64,000 nucleotides of DNA from Demequina aurantiaca (lineage in GTDB: Bacteria; Actinomycetota; Actinomycetes; Actinomycetales; Demequinaceae): contig NZ_BBRF01000003.1 in the NCBI RefSeq assembly GCF_000975135.1, positions 62,001 to 126,000 on the forward strand, in the 5' to 3' direction. The notes below the pieces were generated by a model. That model was not told the origin of the DNA. It did not search any database and saw only the letters and a list, made by a program, of their open reading frames with translations. The stretch's first letter is position 1. Every line of letters starts with the position of its first letter. Of this stretch, positions 8,571-15,336 are shown piece after piece. Position numbers and translations under genes: made by a program.

Positions 8571-9461
8571 TCAATGTAGAGGTAAGCGTGCTCCCGCCCA
8601 TCCGACTGACGCTGTCGCGGCCTCGGCCGCCAAAACGATCGCATCGTCGATGGATGAGCCCAACGCCAAAGCCGCCGCGAGGGCACCGACGAACGTGTCG
8701 CCAGCGCCGGTGGTGTCGACCACCGTGGGCGCCTGTGGCGCAGCGTGATAGCGGGCTCCCTCGCCGTCCGCTACCACCGAGCCTGCGCTGCCAAGGGTGA
8801 CGACCACGGATCGCGAGCCGTACCGATTGAGCAGAGATCGTGCGAGCGCAAGGTGCTCGAGCGGAGGGTTCGCCTGGTCAAGGAGTTCAGCCGCCTCGTG
8901 TTCGTTCACCACGAGGGGGTCCGCCATGGCCATCGCAGAGGCGGAAAGTTCGACGACGGGACCGTTGTTGATCACCAGGCGCGCGCCCACACGTTCGGCA
9001 TATCCGCTGAGATCGTTGATCGCCTCTGCGCCCACCTCAGTTTGTGCGACCACAAGCGTGGGTGGTGAGACGGATTCGAGCTTTGCCGTGGAAACCTGTG
9101 CGTTGGCGCCCGTGGCCACGACGATGGAGTTCTGACCTTCGTCGCTCACCGTGATGTAGGCCCGGCCGGTGGGAACACCGGGCACCCGCGCAATCATCGT
9201 GGTATCCACACCCGCAGCCCCAAGCGCGGCAAGAGCGGACTGACCTGCGGCATCGTCGCCAACAGCTCCCGCCATCTGGACGGTGACGGCAGCGCCATGG
9301 GCAGTCGCTGCGGCGCAAGCCTGATTGGCTCCTTTACCTCCCTGGAATGTATCCAGGGATGACGCAATCACGGTCTCGCCGGGGAGCGGGTGACGTGTCA
9401 CACGGGCGACCTCGTCCTGGTTGATGCCACCGACGACGAGAATCTGCGGTACGACTGTCAC
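8571..9461 (-). CDS. PfkB-family sugar kinase, ribokinase-like
   Basis: A 296-residue cytoplasmic kinase that phosphorylates a sugar with ATP. PfkB motif 1 (GGKGANQA) and motif 2 (DTTGAGDTF, with the catalytic Asp) are intact, and NEHEA is the usual phosphate/Mg loop. The GGINQDE N-terminus and the Asn-rich sugar site favour ribokinase over fructokinase, without proof. The start is GTG 9461, preceded by AAGGAGG; the open frame runs further up without a ribosome binding site. No transporter or regulator for ribose is adjacent, so the substrate remains open. Confidence 0.85.
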   Translation of the reverse strand: MTVVPQILVVGGINQDEVARVTRHPLPGETVIASSLDTFQGGKGANQACAAATAHGAAVTVQMAGAVGDDAAGQSALAALGAAGVDTTMIARVPGVPTGRAYITVSDEGQNSIVVATGANAQVSTAKLESVSPPTLVVAQTEVGAEAINDLSGYAERVGARLVINNGPVVELSASAMAMADPLVVNEHEAAELLDQANPPLEHLALARSLLNRYGSRSVVVTLGSAGSVVADGEGARYHAAPQAPTVVDTTGAGDTFVGALAAALALGSSIDDAIVLAAEAATASVGWAGARLPLH

Positions 9462-9559
9462 GAGAGCATCCTCCTTCGGATGAGATGTCAGTTCTGCTGG
9501 TGATGAGGCATCTTGACAATGGAATCTGCCACCATGGCCGCACCGGTGGGGCAGTGGAG

Positions 9560-10174
9560 TCAGGTGCAATCCTCAAAAGCATGGCGCGACACATCCACGT
9601 GGATCTGCGCGTGACCCGCGTACTCGTGAGCTTCGTCGAGGTCATCCGAGGCGAGGGTGAGGGACGCCCAGCCGAACACTCGTTGCGGGTGACTCGCTAG
9701 GGCGGGCATCGTGTTCTTCGTGGGTGTCCACGCGTCAACCGCCGCCAATGCCTGAGCCCAACGACCCTGAGGATCCTCCCAGGAGCCACCCAGTACGTCG
9801 GCCTCGACGCAGGCGCTCACCGGGGGAGTCTGCGCGAGTCCGGGCTCACCAGCGAGTCCCGGGAGCAGACCCTCGTCCACCGCACCGTTGATCTTGCCGT
9901 CGCCATCGGCGTCACCGTAGTTGGGGCCATCCGTGCCAACCACCAGGTTGAGCGCAGTTTCGGCAGCCGCGCGCGCCTCAGCGATTGATCCTGCGTCGCG
10001 CCACACCGCCACGGCGGTCTCGATGTCGTCAATGCGTTCGATCGCCGCTTGATTGCCGACACCGGGGGAGTTACTCGCCGGGCTCACCTGGGGATCGACA
10101 TTGGCAGGGCCGCACGCGCAAAGGAGCGCGATCAATGACAATGCTCCGGCCGATGCGATGACGAGGCGTTCCAT
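9560..10174 (-). CDS. Hypothetical lipoprotein with a calcium-loop-like motif
   Basis: A protein of about 204 residues with a short basic start, a hydrophobic helix and a lipobox-like LCAC, so probably exported and lipid-anchored. The mature part has a DADGDGKI loop, the D-X-D-X-D-G calcium pattern of EF-hand and dockerin loops, then an LPGLAGEPG turn. No enzyme motif is seen and I do not recognise the family. ATG 10174 is preferred because GGTGG lies five bases before it; GTG 10183 is possible. It is divergent from the flavodoxin gene and shares its control region. Confidence 0.65.
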   Translation of the reverse strand: MERLVIASAGALSLIALLCACGPANVDPQVSPASNSPGVGNQAAIERIDDIETAVAVWRDAGSIAEARAAAETALNLVVGTDGPNYGDADGDGKINGAVDEGLLPGLAGEPGLAQTPPVSACVEADVLGGSWEDPQGRWAQALAAVDAWTPTKNTMPALASHPQRVFGWASLTLASDDLDEAHEYAGHAQIHVDVSRHAFEDCT

Positions 10175-10223
10175 GGAGTCCACCCTACGCGTCTGGTGGC
10201 TGGTTCCAGAGAGGCCACCTTCC

Positions 10224-10237
10224 GGGACGAAAGTCCC
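10224..10237. promoter_or_regulatory. DosR/DevR-type box
   Basis: GGGACGAAAGTCCC is a perfect 5-bp inverted repeat around four bases. It has the same half-sites and spacing as the core of the actinobacterial dormancy box (GGGAC-TWWA-GTCCC), with only the first spacer base differing, and C on both flanks matches the S positions. Its centre (10230.5) is about 42 bases before a start predicted from the -10-like GACAAT (10261-10266), where DosR normally overlaps the -35. It could serve the flavodoxin gene, the divergent lipoprotein gene, or both. Confidence 0.6.
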
Positions 10238-10290
10238 CGTGACCCGTGCGCGGGCGGCGAGACAATCAAGGGACAGAAAGAGGTGTCCTC

Positions 10291-10788
10291 ATGAAGGTAT
10301 TGGTAGCGGTAGGTTCCAAGTACGGTTCGACTCGCGAGATCGCGCAGGTGATCGGCGCGGAAATCCAGTCCACCGGTTTCGACGTTGACGTAGAAGACGC
10401 CTGCGACGTGCTCTCAGTAGACGCGTACGACGCCATCATCGTGGGTAGCGCGGTGTACGGCGGGCTCTGGCGCCGTGACGCGTCGGCACTGATCCGGCAG
10501 CACGCCGACGCTCTCAAGAGGCGGGATGTCTGGATGTTCTCTACCGGAATTCGAGAACTCAAGGAACCCGGCTACGCGACGGGGGAGTCGGAACAACTGG
10601 CTAGTCTCGTCGGTGCGCAGGAACACGAAACCTTCCCGGGTGCAATTGACTACGATCGGCTCAACGTTGGAGAACGTGCCGTCATGCACGCCATTAACCC
10701 GCCACTTGGTGATCACCGCGATTTCTCAGCGGCACGCGACTGGGCTCACGGCATCGGCGTGAAGCTGCTGTATTTGGCGCTGGCGTAG
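10291..10788 (+). CDS. Flavodoxin-domain protein
   Basis: A 165-residue protein of the long-loop-free flavodoxin type resembling HemG-like protoporphyrinogen oxidases. The FMN phosphate loop is at residues 9-14 (SKYGST), followed by VGSAVYGGLWRRDA, which holds the isoalloxazine-contact loop. ATG 10291 follows AAAGAGG (10277-10283). The ribosome binding site lies in the loop of a small dyad (GGACA 10271-10275 with TGTCC 10284-10288). The DosR-like box upstream suggests induction by low oxygen or nitric oxide. Whether it acts on a protoporphyrin or as an electron carrier is not decided. Confidence 0.85.
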   Translation: MKVLVAVGSKYGSTREIAQVIGAEIQSTGFDVDVEDACDVLSVDAYDAIIVGSAVYGGLWRRDASALIRQHADALKRRDVWMFSTGIRELKEPGYATGESEQLASLVGAQEHETFPGAIDYDRLNVGERAVMHAINPPLGDHRDFSAARDWAHGIGVKLLYLALA

Positions 10789-10860
10789 TAGCTTCCCACG
10801 GTCCCGCGATCCTGGTCATGTCCACGGGGCAGGAGCTGCGCTCGCACGTCCTCGACGAAA

Positions 10861-10873
10861 TGACATAATGTCA
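10861..10873. promoter_or_regulatory. Perfect palindrome in a convergent gap
   Basis: TGACAT-A-ATGTCA is a 13-base perfect inverted repeat 20 bases beyond the marR stop and 70 bases beyond the flavodoxin stop. It contains the TTGACAT half seen in the MarR operators but with other symmetry. No promoter is nearby; the role is unknown. Confidence 0.4.
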
Positions 10874-10892
10874 ATTATCGGCGTTACGCACG

Positions 10893-11444
10893 TCAGGCTC
10901 TCTGAGTGTCGCCTGAGGCGCCCGCGCCATCACCAAGCGCCCCCGACAACGCCCTGAGACCGCTCAGTAACATCGTGCGGTCCTGCTCGGACAAAGGCTC
11001 GAGCATCGTGCGTTCGTTCTCGATGTGCGCGACGTGCGCTGCGTCAAAGACCTGTCGGCCCGCATCGGTCAGTTTCACGTGCACTACACGCTTGTCGTCC
11101 TCGTCACGGCGACGCGTGACAAAGCCGCGTTGCTCAAGCTTGGTGATGCGGTGCGTGGTCGTACCCGAGGTGATCATCATGGATCGATCCAGGGCTCCAG
11201 GAGTGAGCTCGTATGGAGCGCCTGAACGCACGAGCGTCGCCATGACGTCGAACTCCCATGACTGAAGGTCGTACTCGGCAAAGACGGCATCCAGACGCAC
11301 CTGCAACAACGCGGCAAGCCTGGACACCCGTCCAATGATCGCCATTGGACTCACGTCGAGATCCGGGCGTTCTAGTGCCCACTGGGCCAGATACCCGTCG
11401 ACCGCATCCGGTGCGACAGACACCAGATCCCTATTCCTCGTCAC
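10893..11444 (-). CDS. MarR-family transcriptional regulator
   Basis: A repressor of about 183 residues. The winged helix-turn-helix spans about residues 60-125: SWEFDVMATLVRSG, the recognition part MMITSGTTTHRITKLEQRGFV, and the wing RRRDEDDKRVVHVKLT, followed by a helical dimer segment. The start is placed at GTG 11444: the frame extends to 11519, but that region holds a palindromic operator. It is divergent from an EamA exporter with two identical 14-bp palindromes in between, the normal layout of a MarR protein controlling itself and an efflux gene. The ligand is unknown. Confidence 0.85.
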   Translation of the reverse strand: MTRNRDLVSVAPDAVDGYLAQWALERPDLDVSPMAIIGRVSRLAALLQVRLDAVFAEYDLQSWEFDVMATLVRSGAPYELTPGALDRSMMITSGTTTHRITKLEQRGFVTRRRDEDDKRVVHVKLTDAGRQVFDAAHVAHIENERTMLEPLSEQDRTMLLSGLRALSGALGDGAGASGDTQRA

Positions 11445-11480
11445 TACTCTCACCCCGATCTGCCTGCACACCCGAATATC

Positions 11481-11494
11481 TCTTGACATCAAGA
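11481..11494. promoter_or_regulatory. MarR operator 1
   Basis: TCTTGACATCAAGA: TCTTGA/TCAAGA arms around CA. It overlaps the -35 TTGACA of the exporter promoter and lies between the marR promoter and its start. Confidence 0.75.
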
Positions 11495-11511
11495 TAACAT
11501 CGACGTAGCCT
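11483..11511 (+). promoter_or_regulatory. Promoter of the EamA exporter
   Basis: TTGACA (11483-11488), exactly 17 bases, then TAGCCT (11506-11511). The -35 is part of operator 1 and the leader carries operator 2, so a bound MarR dimer at either site would block transcription. On the other strand TTGATG (in operator 2) with TAGGCT 19 bases away could drive marR. Confidence 0.65.
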
Positions 11512-11525
11512 AGCCGCAATAGTTA

Positions 11526-11539
11526 TCTTGACATCAAGA
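11526..11539. promoter_or_regulatory. MarR operator 2
   Basis: A second TCTTGACATCAAGA, 45 bases from operator 1. With flanks the two sites are mirror images (GTTATCTTGA...TCAAGAGAT read from opposite strands), apart from the central dinucleotide. Confidence 0.75.
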
Positions 11540-11551
11540 GATTGGCACATC

Positions 11552-12523
11552 ATGGCATCGAACCGCAGCTTGCTCGCCACCACGGCGATCGCGCCTGCCC
11601 TGTGGGGCACGACCTACTTGGTCACCACCGAGTTCCTGCCGCCGGATCGTCCCTTCCTCGCGGGCACGCTCAGAGCACTGCCGGCCGGGCTTATTTTGCT
11701 CGCCTTCACCCGCACGCTCCCCCGCAACGACTGGTGGTGGAAGGCGCTCGTGCTTGGCACCCTCAACATCGGCGCCTTCTTCGCCTTCCTGTTCATCTCT
11801 GCCTACCGGCTCCCCGGGGGCGTCTCCGCGACGCTCGGGGCCGTGAATCCCATTATTGCCACACTGCTGGCCATGGTCATCCTTCACGAGGCCGTGCGCC
11901 GCAATGCCATCATTGCTGCGCTGTTGGGAATTGCCGGGGTGGGAATGCTGGTGCTCTCCCCCGCCGCGCAGCTCGACACCATAGGAGTCATCGCCGGACT
12001 CCTTGGCGGCACGTCGACCGCACTGGGCGTGGTGCTCACCAAGCGCTGGGGCCGTCCGGTGCCGCTCCTCACGTTTACCGCCTGGCAACTCGTGGCGGGT
12101 GGATTGGTGCTCCTCATTCCCACCCTCGCCTTCGAGGGCCTGCCGGATGCCCTCAGCGTCGGGAATCTCGCGGGCTACGTATGGCTCGCCATCGCGGGCG
12201 CGGTCGTCTCGTACCTGCTGTGGTTCCGTGGAATTCTGGCGCTACCGGCCTCGAAGGTCGTCATTCTCACCTTCTTCGCGCCCCTGGTGGCGACGATGCT
12301 GGGCGTGGTCGTGCTACACGAGTCACTGTCGCCCGTGCAGTGGGCGGGTGCGGGCGTGATTCTGTTCTCCGTGTGGCTCGGCAGCCGCAAAGGAAATGTC
12401 ACTACCTCGGATGACTACCCGCAGGAGCCACCGGTGGCGGGAGCGTCACCGGACCGACCGTCGGCCACACCTGTCGCGAAGCCAACCCCAACTGAGGCCA
12501 GGGTGGGCAGCGCCACAGGCTGA
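11552..12523 (+). CDS. EamA/DMT-family transporter
   Basis: A 323-residue inner-membrane protein with about ten hydrophobic helices in two EamA repeats (about 1-140 and 145-285), each with the usual AxxWG and E-in-membrane features (PALWGTTY; LLWFRGILALPASK). Such proteins export metabolites or drugs. ATG 11552 is chosen because the frame upstream runs through operator 2. A Pro/Ala-rich tail of about 35 residues follows the last helix. The last 109 bases overlap the convergent flavoprotein gene. Divergence from marR suggests induction by its own export substrate. Confidence 0.88.
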   Translation: MASNRSLLATTAIAPALWGTTYLVTTEFLPPDRPFLAGTLRALPAGLILLAFTRTLPRNDWWWKALVLGTLNIGAFFAFLFISAYRLPGGVSATLGAVNPIIATLLAMVILHEAVRRNAIIAALLGIAGVGMLVLSPAAQLDTIGVIAGLLGGTSTALGVVLTKRWGRPVPLLTFTAWQLVAGGLVLLIPTLAFEGLPDALSVGNLAGYVWLAIAGAVVSYLLWFRGILALPASKVVILTFFAPLVATMLGVVVLHESLSPVQWAGAGVILFSVWLGSRKGNVTTSDDYPQEPPVAGASPDRPSATPVAKPTPTEARVGSATG

Positions 12524-13845
12524 GGACTCTGAGCTGTGCCGCCACAGCACGATTCCGCGACACCGTCTCCCGGAGTCTCGCCCATGTCCGTGTTGCACAC
12601 GCCCGTCGCTGGCAGATTGAGCTGAACCAGGTCTGCACTCGCCCGGTCACCGGCCAACGCCGCAGCAATCGAACGCACCTGCTCGTATCCTGTAGCGAGC
12701 AAGAACGTCGGCGCGCGCCCGTACGACTTCATGCCGGCCAGGTAGAAACCGTCGTCCGGGTGGCGCAAGAGCGCCTCTCCGTGGGGCGATACCGTGCCAC
12801 ACGAGTGGAGATTCGGGTCGATAAGGGACGCGAGACCAGTGGGCGACTCCACCACGGCATCCAGGTCGAGCCGTACTTCCCGCAGCATGTCGAGGTCGGG
12901 ACGGAACCCGGTCGCATTGACGATCACATCCACCTCAAGGTCGAGGTCGCCGGCGCGCGTCGAGCCCACCACCCGCACCGAGTGCGAACCCGCCACGAGC
13001 TGCTCGATCGACACGTGCTTGATGAGAGCGACATCCCCGGCATCGGCGGCCGCTTGGAGACGGGTGCCGAGTAGCCCGCGGGCGGGCAGTTCATCGTCCG
13101 CTCCCCCGCCGGTCAGTCGCCGGGTCGATCCGCCTCGAATGGCCCACGTGACCGAGGTGCCCTCCTCTGACTCGCCGAGTTCGAGGAGTTGTAGGAGCGT
13201 ATTGGCGGCCGAATGTCCCATCCCCACCACGAGTGTGCGCTTGCCGGCAAAGCGGGTGCGATCACGGCCGAGGACATCGGGAAGGGGACCTGCGACAAAC
13301 GCGGCGGCGTCGCTTTCGCCGTGCGCCGGCATGCCGCTTGCCCCGAGAGGGTTGGAGGTCGTGAATGTGCCTGAGCAGTCGATGACGGCCCGCGCACGAA
13401 TGTCCTCGACTCGCCCATCAGTGTTCAGCGTCCGAACACGATAGCCGCGCCGCTCGCGTCCCAGGGAACGAGTCTTGTCAGCGCCATCTCGAGCGACCGC
13501 CAGTACCCGCCCTCCAGTGCGCAACCGCGACGAGATCTGGGCCGTCGCGGCCAGCGGCGCAACGTAGTCGCGCACCAGCTCAGCTCCTGTCGGTAGTGCA
13601 TCGTCGGCGGGCGCCGTCCATCCGGTCGCGCTCAGCAGGCGGCTGGCAGCGGCGTCGATGTTGTACTGCCATGGGGAGAACATCCGCACATGCCCCCACT
13701 GGCTGACCGCGGAGCCTGCAGACTCCCCCGCCTCCAGCACTAGGGGTTCGAGGTCCCGCTCGAGAAGGTGGGAGGCTGCCGCCAGTCCGATCGGTCCTGC
13801 ACCGATAACGACTACTGGCAATTCTTCGCGCTCATTCGCCTGCAT
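12415..13845 (-). CDS. FAD-dependent NAD(P)-binding oxidoreductase, ArsO-like
   Basis: A 476-residue flavoprotein. The FAD Rossmann loop is GAGPIG (15-20); a second nucleotide loop (LVVGMGHSAANT) and a later FRPD/NATGF region match flavin monooxygenase-like enzymes. The C-terminus carries cysteine motifs (SCCGG and a final GGSCG) that I associate with flavoproteins encoded in arsenic-resistance operons, but no arsR, arsC or acr3 is in the window. ATG 13845 follows AGGGGA. An ATTGA/TCAAT dyad overlaps its promoter, consistent with ArsR-family control. Its 3' end overlaps the EamA gene. The arsenic role is an inference. Confidence 0.75.
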   Translation of the reverse strand: MQANEREELPVVVIGAGPIGLAAASHLLERDLEPLVLEAGESAGSAVSQWGHVRMFSPWQYNIDAAASRLLSATGWTAPADDALPTGAELVRDYVAPLAATAQISSRLRTGGRVLAVARDGADKTRSLGRERRGYRVRTLNTDGRVEDIRARAVIDCSGTFTTSNPLGASGMPAHGESDAAAFVAGPLPDVLGRDRTRFAGKRTLVVGMGHSAANTLLQLLELGESEEGTSVTWAIRGGSTRRLTGGGADDELPARGLLGTRLQAAADAGDVALIKHVSIEQLVAGSHSVRVVGSTRAGDLDLEVDVIVNATGFRPDLDMLREVRLDLDAVVESPTGLASLIDPNLHSCGTVSPHGEALLRHPDDGFYLAGMKSYGRAPTFLLATGYEQVRSIAAALAGDRASADLVQLNLPATGVCNTDMGETPGDGVAESCCGGTAQSPQPVALPTLASVGVGFATGVADGRSGDAPATGGSCG

Positions 13846-13857
13846 GTGATCCCCTAT

Positions 13858-13873
13858 ATTGACAGTCATCAAT
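13858..13873. promoter_or_regulatory. ArsR-like operator dyad
   Basis: ATTGA-CAGTCA-TCAAT, a 5-5 inverted repeat with a 6-base centre, lies 12 bases before the flavoprotein start and overlaps a possible -10 (CAATAT). Arm sequence and spacing resemble ArsR/SmtB operators. The regulator gene is not in the window. Confidence 0.45.
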
Positions 13874-14056
13874 GCTGCGTTTCACCCCACCATATAACGT
13901 CTTGCAGCTGCCAGGTTCCACCAGACAGGACGCGGCGGGTTGATCACTCGTTCGCACACTGGCCCCACGCACCGCTACAGTGGCAGAAGCAGGGGTCATG
14001 CAGCTTTTGACGTGGCCAGTAGGTCCTCCGGGCGCCTTTGCGGCGCAACTTGACCC

Positions 14057-14072
14057 AGCATCGGCCGATGCT
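14057..14072. repeat. Perfect 16-bp palindrome
   Basis: AGCATCGG|CCGATGCT has no spacer. It sits 23 bases before the SigR-type -35 of rbpA; it may be an operator or part of the 5' region of another transcript. Confidence 0.5.
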
Positions 14073-14094
14073 TTGGTCCCGACCATCGAATCAG

Positions 14095-14120
14095 GGAACA
14101 AAGCACGCTCCGCGCACGTT
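14095..14120 (+). promoter_or_regulatory. SigR-type promoter of rbpA
   Basis: GGAAC (14095-14099), 18 bases and GTT (14118-14120) match the GGAAT-N18/19-GTT promoter used by the disulfide-stress sigma factor SigR and relatives. rbpA is a known SigR target in Streptomyces. The predicted start leaves a leader of about 40 bases with GGAGG before ATG 14167. Confidence 0.65.
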
Positions 14121-14166
14121 CCCGTAACGAGTGGGCACACCCCAGCCCACACTCTTGGAGGCTGAC

Positions 14167-14502
14167 ATGGCTGATCGCGCACTTCGCGGCATGCGACTGG
14201 GAACCCAGTCGATGGAAACCGCAGCAAACGCCGAACTCGCGGCTCGCACCGAACACAAGTACGACTGCCCGAACGGCCACATCGTCACGATGCCGTTCTC
14301 CGTTGAGGCAGACGTCCCGCTGTCGTGGGAGTGCCACTGCGGCGCCCTCGCACTTCTACGTGACGGCGCTCAGCCCGAGGACAAGGACGTGAAGACAGCA
14401 CGCACCCACTGGGACATGCTGCTCGAACGTCGCACCATCCCCGAGCTTGAAGAACTTCTCGAGGAGCGTCTGGAGCTCCTCCGCGCTGGCCGCAGGGGCT
14501 AG
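14167..14502 (+). CDS. rbpA: RNA polymerase-binding protein RbpA
   Basis: A 111-residue actinobacterial transcription factor that binds the RNA polymerase beta' subunit and the principal sigma factor and stabilises open complexes. The conserved N-terminus MADRALRGMRLG, the RbpA core domain with Cys/His metal ligands (DCPNGH, then WECHCG), and a C-terminal sigma-interaction helix (ERRTIPELEELLEERL) are present at the normal length. GGAGG at 14157-14161 sets the start; the frame upstream is not used. The SigR-type promoter suggests induction by oxidative stress. It is convergent with ppm, as in mycobacteria. Confidence 0.96.
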   Translation: MADRALRGMRLGTQSMETAANAELAARTEHKYDCPNGHIVTMPFSVEADVPLSWECHCGALALLRDGAQPEDKDVKTARTHWDMLLERRTIPELEELLEERLELLRAGRRG

Positions 14503-14564
14503 TACCCGAACGGAACCGGACCTCTCGGCAGCGAGCAGAGTCTGGACAGCGCAGTCCACAATAG

Positions 14565-14601
14565 CGGCGCCTCACTACCCCCCTGGTGAGGCGCCGTTTT
14601 T
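14565..14601 (+). terminator. Rho-independent terminator of rbpA, inside the end of ppm
   Basis: An 11-bp stem (CGGCGCCTCAC 14565-14575 with GTGAGGCGCCG 14586-14596), a 10-base loop, then TTTTT (14597-14601). The right arm and T run are also the last codons of ppm on the other strand. In the ppm direction the hairpin is followed by CTATT only. Confidence 0.88.
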
Positions 14602-15336
14602 GCGCCCAAACACTCCCGTGACCTGCTCCCAACGCCGCTGCGCACCCCACTGGGTGACCTTAACGAGCGCCTCGCGAATGATGTCGCCGCTCATCTTTGA
14701 GGTGCCGAACTCTCGCTCCACAAACTCGATGGGTACCTCACGGACCGTGCCGCCGCTACGAATGACGCGCCAGCACATGTCGACTTGAAAGCAATAGCCC
14801 TGCGACTCGACCGACGCCAGGTCCAGGGCGCGCAGGGCATCCGCCGTGTAGGCGCGGTAGCCAGCTGTCGCGTCCTTGACGCCGATGCCTAGGGCAAGTC
14901 CCACGTAGGTGTTGGCTCCCGTCGAGAGCCACTTGCGTCGCGTGGGCCAATTCACCACCGAGCCGCCAGGTACCCAGCGCGAACCAATCACCAGGCTGTA
15001 GTCACCGGCGTGCTCCAGCAGGCTGGGCAATTGCTTGGCCTGGTGAGAACCGTCCGCGTCCATCTCGACCAGCACGTCGTAGTCCCTCTCAAGACCCCAT
15101 GCGAATCCCGCCAAGTAGGCCGCGCCCAGGCCCTGCTTGGAAGCGCGGTGGAGCACGAACACGTGGTCGTCGTCCTCGGCGCGCTGGTCCGCCCACTCGC
15201 CCGTGCCATCCGGGGAGCCATCGTCCACTACCAGGATGTCTACCTCGGGTGACGCCTTGCGCACGCCATCAATCTGGATGGGTAATGACTCGCGCTCATT
15301 GAACGTGGGAATGATCACCACGGTCTTGGCTACCAC
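14575..15336 (-). CDS. ppm: Polyprenol monophosphomannose synthase
   Basis: A 253-residue GT2 enzyme that moves mannose from GDP-mannose to polyprenyl phosphate, giving the lipid donor for lipoglycans and protein O-mannosylation. Features in order: VVIIPTFNER (about 5-14), VDDGSPDGT, the DAD metal motif in EMDADGSH, VIGSRWVPGG and ATAGYRAY. No membrane anchor is present. The GTG start 15336 overlaps the lnt stop by seven bases and follows AAGAGG. In mycobacteria Lnt and Ppm are one fused chain; here they are separate and coupled. Confidence 0.93.
   Translation of the reverse strand: MVAKTVVIIPTFNERESLPIQIDGVRKASPEVDILVVDDGSPDGTGEWADQRAEDDDHVFVLHRASKQGLGAAYLAGFAWGLERDYDVLVEMDADGSHQAKQLPSLLEHAGDYSLVIGSRWVPGGSVVNWPTRRKWLSTGANTYVGLALGIGVKDATAGYRAYTADALRALDLASVESQGYCFQVDMCWRVIRSGGTVREVPIEFVEREFGTSKMSGDIIREALVKVTQWGAQRRWEQVTGVFGRKNGASPGG

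Larger units (their letters stand above)
13846..14166. other. Divergent control region, flavoprotein/rbpA
   Basis: A 321-base gap without a credible gene. It holds an ArsR-like dyad next to the flavoprotein start, a 16-bp palindrome at 14057-14072, a SigR-type promoter and the rbpA ribosome binding site. A 61-codon frame (13980-14165) has no homologue I recognise and runs through these sites. Confidence 0.6.

Noticed and set aside
8571-9569. Upstream extension of the ribokinase-like gene to 9569
   Set aside because: The extra 36 codons lack homology and the AAGGAGG site points to GTG 9461.
13980-14165. A 61-codon frame upstream of rbpA
   Set aside because: No homology recognised, and it spans the palindrome and SigR-type promoter.
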